Source: Lachnospiraceae bacterium
Lineage (GTDB): Bacteria; Bacillota_A; Clostridia; Lachnospirales; Lachnospiraceae
Assembly (NCBI GenBank): GCA_017523185.1
Contig: JAFWXB010000175.1
Span: 1 to 8,437, forward strand
Length of the DNA stretch: 8,437 bases
Reading direction: 5' to 3'
Shown: in pieces, positions 1-6,782 of the stretch
Layout: every line of letters starts with the position of its first letter
How positions within the stretch are numbered: position 1 is the first letter of the stretch
The notes under the pieces: generated by a model
Database searches by the model: none
The model's input: the letters and a program-made list of their open reading frames with translations, nothing else
Told to the model about the DNA's origin: nothing
Translations under genes and position numbers: made by a program

Positions 1-170
1 CGCCATGAAAGTATGCTTGGATAAATCAAGAAATATTTAACGGAATTAAGAAGGCTATTAACAGTTTTATATTTTAATAATAAATGAAAAAGTAACTTAT
101 TTGTATCTAATATTATAATATATAATTTTAGAAAATAAGAATAATTCACTATAATTTTATAAGAGAATAC

Positions 171-199
171 TTGAAAAATATTATTGTTCTATGTAAAAT
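171..199 (+). promoter_or_regulatory. Predicted vegetative (sigma-A type) promoter for the first two genes
   Basis: A TTGAAA box (171-176) is followed after 17 bp by TAAAAT (194-199), matching the -35/-10 spacing of a housekeeping promoter. Transcription would begin near 206, leaving a leader of about 25 nt that contains AAGGAGAG (217-224), 6 nt before the ATG at 231. Other TATAAT strings occur at 114-119, 121-126 and 150-155 in the AT-rich stretch upstream, but none has a convincing -35 box at the right distance. Confidence 0.5.
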
Positions 200-230
200 A
201 GGAACATAAAACCACTAAGGAGAGATAAAC

Positions 231-479
231 ATGAGTCAAGCAAAAGTTGATAAACGTAAACAGGAAAAATCTACACGCAAAGAAACCATTGCAAAAGAAA
301 AAAGAAAATCCATGCTTACTAAAATCTGTGTAGGAGCAGTAGGAATTGTACTTGTTGGTTGGATTGGTATTAGTACAGTTGATGCTGTGAAAGATAGTCG
401 TCCGGTAAAAAAGATTTATTGTGAAACAAAAGAATTAGATAATTATTTAAATGATTTATATTATGAAGATTTAGATTAG
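231..479 (+). CDS. Small single-pass membrane protein, function unknown
   Basis: An 82-residue protein with three visible parts. Residues 1-30 are very rich in Lys/Arg/Glu and probably form a cytoplasmic charged helix. Residues about 30-50 (KICVGAVGIVLVGWIGISTV) form one transmembrane helix. Residues 51-82 form a short acidic tail ending YYEDLD. The positive-inside rule puts the N-terminus in the cytoplasm and the acidic tail outside. The start is supported by AAGGAGAG at 217-224. It is followed by the STAS gene after 41 bp with no terminator between, so the two are probably co-transcribed. I do not recognise a named family. A role as immunity or helper protein for the export cluster is possible from position alone, but it could equally be an unrelated conserved small protein. 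Confidence 0.75.
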   Translation: MSQAKVDKRKQEKSTRKETIAKEKRKSMLTKICVGAVGIVLVGWIGISTVDAVKDSRPVKKIYCETKELDNYLNDLYYEDLD

Positions 480-520
480 ATTGGTTTTGTTAGAAAATAA
501 GTAGAAAGGAAAGAGAACAT

Positions 521-817
521 ATGACAATTGAAAAAAATATAAATGGAACTGAGCTTGTGATAACATTAACAGGACGTTTGGATACAATTACAGCTCCAAA
601 ATTAGAAGCAGAAGTAAAAAGTGTTATCAATGGAATTGAAAAATTGATTTTTGATTTTACAGAACTTGAATATATTTCTTCTGCCGGTCTTCGTGTTTTG
701 TTAGGTGCACAAAAAATTATGAACAAACAAGGTGATATGGTTGTAAAGAATGTAAATGAAACAATCAATGAAGTATTTGAAATAACAGGATTTTGTGACA
801 TTTTAACAATTGAATAA
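521..817 (+). CDS. STAS-domain anti-sigma factor antagonist (SpoIIAA/RsbV-like)
   Basis: A 98-residue single-domain STAS protein. The family pattern is clear: GRLDTITAPKLEAEV near residues 18-32, a hydrophobic strand LIFDFTELEYISS at 42-54, then SSAGLRVLL at 53-61. Aligned to SpoIIAA, Ser54 takes the place of the phosphorylated serine and Ala55 follows it, as in many STAS proteins. In this family the unphosphorylated form binds an HATPase-type anti-sigma kinase and releases its partner; phosphorylation of the serine switches it off. A likely partner, the ATP-binding protein at 1105-1512, lies just downstream but beyond a terminator, so the two may be expressed from separate promoters. The start follows AGAAAGGA (503-510). 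The length is normal for stand-alone antagonists. The sigma factor or other target is not in the window. Confidence 0.88.
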   Translation: MTIEKNINGTELVITLTGRLDTITAPKLEAEVKSVINGIEKLIFDFTELEYISSAGLRVLLGAQKIMNKQGDMVVKNVNETINEVFEITGFCDILTIE

Positions 818-830
818 TAGAACATATATG

Positions 831-870
831 AGCAGGAAAGTTTTTTATAGAAATTTTCTTGCTTATTTTT
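831..870 (+). terminator. Rho-independent-type terminator after the STAS gene
   Basis: AGCAGGAAAGTTT (831-843) pairs with AAATTTTCTTGCT (851-863) to give a 13-bp stem with two G-U pairs and a 7-nt loop. TATTTTT (864-870) follows at once. The stem starts 13 nt after the STAS stop codon. It is AT-rich for a terminator, so read-through into the downstream genes is possible. Confidence 0.65.
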
Positions 871-895
871 AATAAATTTATATCATATATGTCTA

Positions 896-925
896 TTCGT
901 GCAGATAAATGGCATTTCGTGTAGA
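896..925 (+). promoter_or_regulatory. Pair of 10-bp direct repeats, possible activator binding site
   Basis: TTCGTGCAGA (896-905) and TTCGTGTAGA (916-925) match at 9 of 10 positions and start exactly 20 bp apart, about two helical turns. They sit immediately upstream of the predicted -35 region of the promoter for the ATP-binding protein gene. Direct repeats at about 20-21 bp period next to -35 are typical of LytTR-type regulators that control bacteriocin and quorum-sensing operons. The base sequence does not clearly match a LytTR consensus I know, so the regulator class is inference. Confidence 0.45.
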
Positions 926-930
926 GTTAC

Positions 931-957
931 TTGTAAAAAAAATGTATATGTTATAAT
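931..957 (+). promoter_or_regulatory. Predicted extended -10 promoter for the ATP-binding protein gene
   Basis: TGTTATAAT (949-957) is a perfect extended -10 element (TGnTATAAT). The nearest -35-like string is TTGTAA (931-936), only 15 bp from the -10, so the -35 is weak, which fits a promoter needing an activator. Start of transcription would be near 964, giving a leader of about 140 nt. A separate perfect TTGACA at 1012-1017 has no -10 at proper spacing. Confidence 0.55.
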
Positions 958-1104
958 ATTATGACAAAATACCACTTGCCTATATGTGGAATAAAATACT
1001 TATTTTTTTACTTGACAATTGAACCTTTCGATATAGTTAGAATAAGGTAGTAAAAATGGCAAGAAATTACTTGCTGATAGTAAAATAAAAAGGAGAAAGT
1101 ATAT

Positions 1105-1512
1105 ATGAAAGAATTAACAATTGATGCTACAGTTGAAAATATAGAAACAGTTACAGAATTTGTAAACGAACAACTGGAAGCATTAGAATGTCCAATGAAA
1201 GCACAAATGCAGATAGATATTGCAATTGATGAATTATTTAGCAATATTGCCTATTATGCATATAATCCGGAAATTGGACCTGCTACGGTTCGAGTGGAAG
1301 TGGTGGAAAATCCTGTTTCTGTATTAATTACATTTATTGATAATGGAGTTCCATATGACCCACTAAAAGAACAAAACCCTGATATCACATTATCAGCAGA
1401 AGATAGAAAAATAGGTGGTCTTGGTATTTATATGGTAAAAAAGAGCATGGATAATGTTTCCTATGAGTACAAAGATGGACAAAATATTTTAACAATTAAA
1501 AAGACATTATAA
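1105..1512 (+). CDS. HATPase-type ATP-binding protein, RsbW/SpoIIAB-like anti-sigma kinase
   Basis: A 135-residue protein made of one GHKL/HATPase_c_2 domain. The N box is visible as IDELFSNIAYYAY (residues 41-53, Glu43 and Asn47). The G1 box is DNGVPYDPL (79-87) and the G2 box is GGLGIYMVKKSMD (104-116). Length and motif order are those of stand-alone partner-switch kinases, which bind ATP, phosphorylate the serine of a STAS antagonist and, in the classic cases, hold a sigma factor inactive. The STAS protein at 521-817 is the obvious substrate candidate. The start is backed by AGGAG (1091-1095), 9 nt upstream of the ATG. A 120-bp gap with no strong terminator separates it from the export genes. 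Kinase activity and an anti-sigma role are inferred; members of this family can also control non-sigma targets. Confidence 0.85.
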   Translation: MKELTIDATVENIETVTEFVNEQLEALECPMKAQMQIDIAIDELFSNIAYYAYNPEIGPATVRVEVVENPVSVLITFIDNGVPYDPLKEQNPDITLSAEDRKIGGLGIYMVKKSMDNVSYEYKDGQNILTIKKTL

Positions 1513-1632
1513 GCATATATAAGTTTGTACAATTATTCTAAATTTGCTTATTGATGGATTAGTATAAAAAGAATATAAACATCGGTAAAAGATGAGATTA
1601 ATATAGTAATAAAAAAATATAAGGATAATAAA

Positions 1633-2109
1633 ATGTCAAAACAAATTTTTAATAATAAGGATATGGATAGAATCAATTCTCCGGAGCAATTAAATACCTA
1701 TATTCGTGTGTCAAATGTAGGAGTATGGTTGGTACTTTCTGCAATTGTTGTATTATTGTTAGGCGTATGTGTTTGGGGAATATTTGGTCGTTTGGATACA
1801 ACATTAAATGTTGTTTCTGTCGCAGAAAACGATACTATTTTTTGTTATATTGCAGAAGAAGATATTTATTCTATTGCAGAAGGAATGACGGTTTATATTA
1901 ATGAAAAAGAATATCATATTTCGGATGTTGAAGCAGAACCAATTGCAGTAGATAGTACAATGTCAGATTATATGTTACATATTGGAGATTTACAAGTTGG
2001 AGAATGGGTTTATATTGTAAATTTAGAAGGTGAGAACTTGGCAAATGGCATTTATCATGCAGAAGTTGTAATCGAAAGTATTGCACCTTTATCCTTTATA
2101 TGGAATTGA
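1633..2109 (+). CDS. Short HlyD-like NHLM system secretion protein
   Basis: A 158-residue protein resembling the two ends of the NHLM-system HlyD-type secretion protein with the middle missing. Residues about 12-30 (DRINSPEQLNTYIRVSNVG) match the family's N-terminal segment. One transmembrane helix follows at about 30-51, ending VWGIFG. Residues 55-158 are a compact, probably beta-rich extracytoplasmic domain, with a conserved-looking end (EVVIESIAPLSFIW). Full-length family members are, as I recall, about 400 residues and have long coiled-coil and lipoyl-like regions, which are absent here. No frameshift is visible, and the ribosome binding site AAGGAT (1621-1626) is intact, so this looks like a natural reduced form suited to a cell without an outer membrane. 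It lies 8 bp before the PCAT gene, so the two are tightly coupled. It probably assists the ABC exporters. Confidence 0.72.
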   Translation: MSKQIFNNKDMDRINSPEQLNTYIRVSNVGVWLVLSAIVVLLLGVCVWGIFGRLDTTLNVVSVAENDTIFCYIAEEDIYSIAEGMTVYINEKEYHISDVEAEPIAVDSTMSDYMLHIGDLQVGEWVYIVNLEGENLANGIYHAEVVIESIAPLSFIWN

Positions 2110-2117
2110 GGTGTAGT

Positions 2118-4304
2118 ATGCGTAAAAATGTAACAATTAAAAAGCCGATTACAAAAGGAGTTGCAAAAGTTCCTGTCATTATGCAGATGGAAGCATTAGA
2201 ATGTGGAGCAGCTTCTCTTAGTATGATTTTGGCTTATTATGGAAAATGGATACCTTTAGAACAAGTTCGTACCGATTGTGGCGTATCTCGTGACGGTTCC
2301 AATGCGAAAAATGTAATAAAAGCAGGAAGACACTACAGACTTATAGCAAAAGGCTATCGTTATAAATCAGAAGAATTAAGAGAAAAGGGGACATTTCCAT
2401 GTATTATTCATTGGAATTTCAATCACTTTTTAGTATTAAATGGCTTTAAAGGCGATAAAGCAGTTTTAAATGACCCTGCAAAAGGGTGTTATACAGTTCC
2501 TTTTGAAACCTTTCATCGTTCATTTACGGGTGTTTGTCTGTTTTTTGAACCTTCTGAAACTTTTGAACCAAGTGGAAAACCAAAAAGTATGCTGACTTTT
2601 GCGAAAAATAAATTAAAAGGAGCAGAAGTAGCAATTGCATTTACAATTATAACAACGGTAATTACTTCGATTATTGGAATTATTAATCCTGTATTTTCCA
2701 GAATATTTTTAGACAGATTATTAACAAGAAAAAATCCGGAATGGTTTTTCTCATTTTTATGGGCTTTGGTGGCACTATCGGTGATACAGATTATTGTTTC
2801 GTTTATACAATGTATTTATTCGGTGCGTATTAATGGAAAAGTAGCAGTTGTGGGAAATTCTACGTTTATGTGGAAAGTATTACATATGCCAATGCAGTTC
2901 TTTTCACAGCGTATGGCAGGAGATATTCAAGGCAGACAGCAACTAAATGCTTCCATTGCAAATACTCTGATTCAGACATTTGCACCATTAGTAATTAATG
3001 CTTGCATGATGATATTTTATTTAGTCGTTATGCTTCGCTATAGTTGGATTTTGACTTTAGTTGGAATTGGCTCTGTATTCATTAATTTATTGATGTCAAG
3101 AATTATATCTGAAAAACGTGTCAATTTAACGAGAATGCAAATGCGAGATGAAGGGTTACTCGCAGGTACAACCGTTGCAGGAATTGAAATGATTGAAACG
3201 ATAAAAGCAAGTGGTGCAGAAAATGGATTTTTTGAAAAATGGGCAGGATATCAGGCAAATGTAAATGCGCAAAATATGAAATTCTTAAAAATCAATCAAT
3301 ATTTTGGATTAATTCCGTCATTTGTTTCTATACTTATGGATATTATAGTATTGATATTAGGTGTATGGTTGACAATGCAAGGAGAATTTACCATTGGTAT
3401 GATTATGGCATTTCAAGGATTTTTAAGTTCCTTTTTATCTCCGGCATCTACACTTATTTCAGCAGGGCAGACATTACAGGAAATGCGTGCAGAAATGGAA
3501 CGTATTGAAGATGTGATGCAATATCCAACGGATGTTATTTATGAAACAGAAATCGAATCGGAAGAAGAAATGGAATTTGATAAATTATCGGGAATGGTAG
3601 AACTGAAAAATGTAACATTTGGCTATTCTCCATTAGCAGAACCATTAATCAAAGATTTTAATTTAACCTTAAAACCGGGAAGCAGAGTTGCGTTTGTAGG
3701 TGGTTCCGGTTGTGGAAAATCTACAATTTCTAAGTTGATTTCCGGATTGTATCAACCGTGGAGTGGAGAAATTTTATTTGATGGAAAGCCTATGAAACAA
3801 ATTGACAGAAGTGTATTTACAGGTTCGTTGGCTGTTGTAGACCAAGATATTATTTTATTTGAAGACACGATTGCAAATAATATTAAAATGTGGGACACGT
3901 CCATAGAAGATTTTGAAATGATTATGGCTGCAAGAGATGCTCAATTACACGAAGATATTATGCAACGTGATGGTGGTTATAATTATAAATTAACAGAAGG
4001 TGGAAAAGACTTTTCCGGAGGGCAAAGGCAAAGACTTGAAATTGCAAGGGTACTTGCACAAGACCCTACTATTATTATTTTAGATGAAGCAACAAGTGCA
4101 TTAGATGCAAAAACAGAATATGAAGTAGTCAAGTCAATCAAAGATAGAGGAATTACTTGTATTGTAGTTGCACATAGGTTATCTACAATTCGTGATTGTG
4201 ATGAAATTATTGTAATGAATCATGGAGAAGTTGTAGAACGTGGAACACATGAAAAGTTATATGCTCTTGGTGGTTATTATACAGAACTTGTTACAAGTGA
4301 TTAA
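2118..4304 (+). CDS. NHLM/PCAT-type peptidase-containing ABC exporter (C39 protease, permease, ATPase)
   Basis: A 728-residue exporter that should cut GG leaders and export the peptides encoded at 6783-7984. Residues about 13-140 are a C39 cysteine peptidase: Gln23 and Cys29 in MQMEALECGAASL, His103 in NHFLVLNG, and Asp119 in LNDPAKG. The permease domain spans about 170-460. The ATPase has Walker A GGSGCGKST (528-536), a Q-loop Gln576, signature FSGGQ (632-636), Walker B ILDEATSALD with Asp656-Glu657, and H-loop His686. All catalytic residues are present, so the protein should be active. I place the start at 2118 because GAGGTG (2108-2113) lies just upstream; an ATG at 2100 would overlap the previous gene and lacks a ribosome binding site. 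Length is normal for the family, whose members work as homodimers or with the NHLM partner ABC protein. Confidence 0.93.
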   Translation: MRKNVTIKKPITKGVAKVPVIMQMEALECGAASLSMILAYYGKWIPLEQVRTDCGVSRDGSNAKNVIKAGRHYRLIAKGYRYKSEELREKGTFPCIIHWNFNHFLVLNGFKGDKAVLNDPAKGCYTVPFETFHRSFTGVCLFFEPSETFEPSGKPKSMLTFAKNKLKGAEVAIAFTIITTVITSIIGIINPVFSRIFLDRLLTRKNPEWFFSFLWALVALSVIQIIVSFIQCIYSVRINGKVAVVGNSTFMWKVLHMPMQFFSQRMAGDIQGRQQLNASIANTLIQTFAPLVINACMMIFYLVVMLRYSWILTLVGIGSVFINLLMSRIISEKRVNLTRMQMRDEGLLAGTTVAGIEMIETIKASGAENGFFEKWAGYQANVNAQNMKFLKINQYFGLIPSFVSILMDIIVLILGVWLTMQGEFTIGMIMAFQGFLSSFLSPASTLISAGQTLQEMRAEMERIEDVMQYPTDVIYETEIESEEEMEFDKLSGMVELKNVTFGYSPLAEPLIKDFNLTLKPGSRVAFVGGSGCGKSTISKLISGLYQPWSGEILFDGKPMKQIDRSVFTGSLAVVDQDIILFEDTIANNIKMWDTSIEDFEMIMAARDAQLHEDIMQRDGGYNYKLTEGGKDFSGGQRQRLEIARVLAQDPTIIILDEATSALDAKTEYEVVKSIKDRGITCIVVAHRLSTIRDCDEIIVMNHGEVVERGTHEKLYALGGYYTELVTSD

Positions 4305-4384
4305 TATGAACAAAAACAAACAAGTGTTCACTTTCAATATGTAAAGCATTGCGTAGTAGGGAAGAAGTTTGTTCTTGTTATATT
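4303..4384 (+). repeat. Long imperfect inverted repeat after the PCAT gene
   Basis: The arm 4303-4321 (AATATGAACAAAAACAAAC) pairs with 4367-4384 (GTTTGTTCTTGTTATATT) in 17 base pairs, with one bulge (4308) and one mismatch (4314/4374). The 45-nt loop holds a small dyad AAGTG-TT-CACTT (4322-4333). The left arm begins at the last two bases of the stop codon. No T-tract follows, so it is not a classic terminator; it may stabilise the 3' end of the upstream message or lower expression of the next gene. Confidence 0.5.
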
Positions 4385-4390
4385 AACAAT

Positions 4391-4434
4391 ATGTATAGGA
4401 AAAGAAGTTAGAATAAATCAATATTTCTATACAT
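4391..4434 (+). repeat. Second inverted repeat between the two ABC genes
   Basis: ATGTATAG (4391-4398) is the exact reverse complement of CTATACAT (4427-4434). With a bulged G4399, the stem extends by AAA (4400-4402) against TTT (4424-4426), for 11 bp in all. It begins 6 nt after the previous inverted repeat and ends 42 nt before the next start codon. Function is unknown. Confidence 0.45.
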
Positions 4435-4476
4435 TTAGATATTTTTGGGTATATATAATTTTGACTTGGAGGACTT

Positions 4477-6666
4477 ATGGGTTGGTTTGATGAACAAATA
4501 AAAGAAAGAAAAAAACGAGATAATGATATTTTACAAGAATCTTTTGTGGAAATTGCAGATGCTGTTTTGGGTTCAAAAAAAGCAGCAACATTTGAAAATG
4601 AAGAACAAAAAGCCACAAATGCAATTAGTGAAATATTAAAGTATTATAAAGTAAAACCGGTAGAAGTGCCGGATTCTGTAAAAGGCTTGCATGACCGATT
4701 GGAATATTTACTTCGTCCACATGGAATTATGCGAAGAAATGTTATTTTAGAAGATGGTTGGTATAAAGATGCAATTGGAGCTTTTTTAGGAACAAAAAAA
4801 TCAGATGGAAGTGTGGTAGCTTTTTTGCCACATAAATTATTCGGATATACATATTTTGATACAGAACAAGGTGAATGGATAAAAGTCAATAAGCAAAATG
4901 AAACACTTTTTGAAAGAGAAGGCATTTGCTTTTATAAACCATTTCCCTTAAAAAAATTAAATATTGCTTCATTGCTTCGTTATATGGCAGATACCATAAG
5001 TTCTATGGATTTGGTATGTATTGTACTGGCAACTATGGTGATTACATGTATTGGTATGTTAAATCCGAAATTAAATAATCTTTTATTTTCCGTAGTTGCA
5101 GAACAAGGAAATATACAAGTTTTATTGGCAATTGGAACATTTATGTTAAGTGTTGCAGTTAGTAGTTTATTATTTGAAACCGTAAATTCGGTTTTGACAC
5201 AACGTATCAATACAAAAATGGCATTATCCGTAGAAGCAGCAACTATGATGCGAATTTTATCCTTACCGGCTGACTTTTTTAAACAGTATAGTGCAGGGGA
5301 ATTGTCAAATCGTGCAAATTATGTAAATACCATTTGTTCTATGCTTGTGTCAGCAATTCTTTCAACAGGGCTTACTTCTGTATTTTCACTTATATATATT
5401 GTACAGATATTTGAATATGCTCCTGCATTAGTTGTACCGGCATTACTTGTAATTTTTGCAACGATTCTATTTTCTATTATTACATTATTTTGGCAAATGC
5501 ATATTAGTAAAAAGCAAATGGAATTAGGCAGTAAAGAAAGTGGTATGAGTTATGCATTGATTAGTGGTGTACAAAAAATTAAACTTTCGGGTGCAGAAAA
5601 ACGTGCCTATGCAAGATGGAGCAATTTATATGCAAAAGAGGTAGCACTTAGTTATCATCCACCATTTTTTTTACGAGCAAATTCTGCATTTAGTATGGTA
5701 ATTTCACTTGTTGGAACAATTGTCATGTATTATTTTGCAGTTGTAAGTGGTGTATCCGTTGCTGATTACTATGCATTTAATTCAGCATATGGTATGGTTT
5801 CAGGTGCATTTATGTCAATTGTAGGAATTGCAACAACAATTGCACAATTAAAACCAATTTTTGAAATGGCAAAACCGATTTTAGAGGCTGTTCCGGAAGT
5901 TTCGGAAGGAAAACAAGTAATCGAACGTATTTCGGGTGGAATTGAATTAAATAATATTTCTTTTCGATATAGTGAAAATATGCCTTTGGTATTAGATAAC
6001 TTATCCTTAAAAATACGTTCCGGACAATATGTAGCAATTGTAGGTGCAACAGGTTGTGGAAAATCTACCCTAATGCGAGTAATACTTGGATTTGAAAAAC
6101 CACAAAAAGGTGCTGTATATTTTGACGGAAAAGACTTAAATACCATTGATTTAAAATCGCTTCGTCGAAAAATTGGTGTAGTTATGCAAAATGGAAAGCT
6201 TTTTCAAGGCGATATTTTTTCTAATATTACCATTTCAGCTCCATGGTTAGATATGAATGGAGCATGGGAAGCAGCAGAGATGGCAGGAATTGCAGATGAT
6301 ATTCGCCGTATGCCAATGGGAATGCATACCATGATTTCAGAAGGTGGTGGAGGTATTTCTGGTGGACAACGTCAACGCTTAATGATTGCAAGAGCCATTG
6401 CACCAAAACCGAAAATTTTAATGTTTGATGAAGCTACAAGTGCATTAGACAATATTACACAAAAAATAGTATCCGATTCCTTAGATAAATTAAAATGTAC
6501 GAGAATTGTCATTGCACACAGACTTTCTACGATTAAACAATGTGATAGAATTATTTTCTTAGAAAAAGGAAAGATTGTAGAAGACGGTACATATGAGCAA
6601 TTAATTGCAAAAGATGGAAAATATGCAGAATTAATTAAGCGACAGCGTTTAGATACCGATATATAA
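4477..6666 (+). CDS. NHLM system second ABC exporter (permease/ATPase without C39 peptidase)
   Basis: A 729-residue protein matching the second ABC component of NHLM export systems. Residues 1-165 are a cytoplasmic region that is not a C39 peptidase; its part from about 86 to 157 (RRNVILEDGWYKDAIGAFLG, then VVAFLPHKLFGYTYFD and FYKPFP) matches the pattern I know for this family. The permease domain spans about 170-460. The ATPase has Walker A GATGCGKST (523-531), Q-loop Gln571, signature ISGGQ (627-631), Walker B FDEATSALD with Asp651-Glu652, and H-loop His681. All nucleotide-binding residues are intact. The start follows GGAGGA (4468-4473), at rather close spacing. The 172-bp gap from the PCAT gene is structured. 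It probably works with the PCAT and HlyD-like proteins, possibly as a heterodimer partner, but the division of labour in this family is not settled. Confidence 0.9.
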   Translation: MGWFDEQIKERKKRDNDILQESFVEIADAVLGSKKAATFENEEQKATNAISEILKYYKVKPVEVPDSVKGLHDRLEYLLRPHGIMRRNVILEDGWYKDAIGAFLGTKKSDGSVVAFLPHKLFGYTYFDTEQGEWIKVNKQNETLFEREGICFYKPFPLKKLNIASLLRYMADTISSMDLVCIVLATMVITCIGMLNPKLNNLLFSVVAEQGNIQVLLAIGTFMLSVAVSSLLFETVNSVLTQRINTKMALSVEAATMMRILSLPADFFKQYSAGELSNRANYVNTICSMLVSAILSTGLTSVFSLIYIVQIFEYAPALVVPALLVIFATILFSIITLFWQMHISKKQMELGSKESGMSYALISGVQKIKLSGAEKRAYARWSNLYAKEVALSYHPPFFLRANSAFSMVISLVGTIVMYYFAVVSGVSVADYYAFNSAYGMVSGAFMSIVGIATTIAQLKPIFEMAKPILEAVPEVSEGKQVIERISGGIELNNISFRYSENMPLVLDNLSLKIRSGQYVAIVGATGCGKSTLMRVILGFEKPQKGAVYFDGKDLNTIDLKSLRRKIGVVMQNGKLFQGDIFSNITISAPWLDMNGAWEAAEMAGIADDIRRMPMGMHTMISEGGGGISGGQRQRLMIARAIAPKPKILMFDEATSALDNITQKIVSDSLDKLKCTRIVIAHRLSTIKQCDRIIFLEKGKIVEDGTYEQLIAKDGKYAELIKRQRLDTDI

Positions 6667-6699
6667 TGTACAAAAGACATGAGATATATAAGTGCGTAT

Positions 6700-6727
6700 T
6701 TGACAGTATTAAGAAACGGAATAAATG
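6700..6727 (+). promoter_or_regulatory. Possible promoter upstream of the precursor peptide genes
   Basis: A perfect TTGACA (6700-6705) is followed after 16 bp by TAAATG (6722-6727), a poor -10. An alternative is TGGACA (6726-6731) with TAAATA (6749-6754) 17 bp later. Either would allow the precursor genes to be transcribed more strongly than the exporter genes. The 116-bp gap shows no terminator, so co-transcription with the exporters is also possible. Confidence 0.3.
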
Positions 6728-6782
6728 GACAGGAAGAAACATACAGTTTAAATATCTATTGACATAGGAAAAGGGAAAAACT

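Noticed and set aside
1..40. Short open stretches ending at 22-24 (RHESMLG) and 38-40, possible tail of an upstream gene
   Set aside because: Two frames are open for only 7-12 codons before a stop, too short to choose a frame or recognise a protein.
490..825. Minus-strand open frame opposite the STAS gene
   Set aside because: It lies fully over a clear STAS domain, has no recognisable domain and no ribosome binding site of note; it is a shadow of the real gene.
1012..1043. TTGACA with TAGAAT as a second promoter before the ATP-binding protein gene
   Set aside because: The spacer is 20 bp, too long for a standard promoter, and no better -10 lies at 16-18 bp.
1509..1551. Hairpin after the ATP-binding protein gene (ATAAGCA with TGCTTAT) as terminator
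   Set aside because: Only 7 bp of outer stem, a large bulge and no T-tract; unlikely to stop transcription.
2100..2117. Upstream ATG giving a six-residue longer PCAT
   Set aside because: It has no ribosome binding site and overlaps the preceding gene, while the ATG at 2118 has GAGGTG at proper distance and leaves the C39 domain complete.
5769..6146. Minus-strand open frame of 125 codons inside the second ABC gene
   Set aside because: It overlaps the permease/ATPase junction of an intact exporter with conserved motifs and shows no domain of its own.
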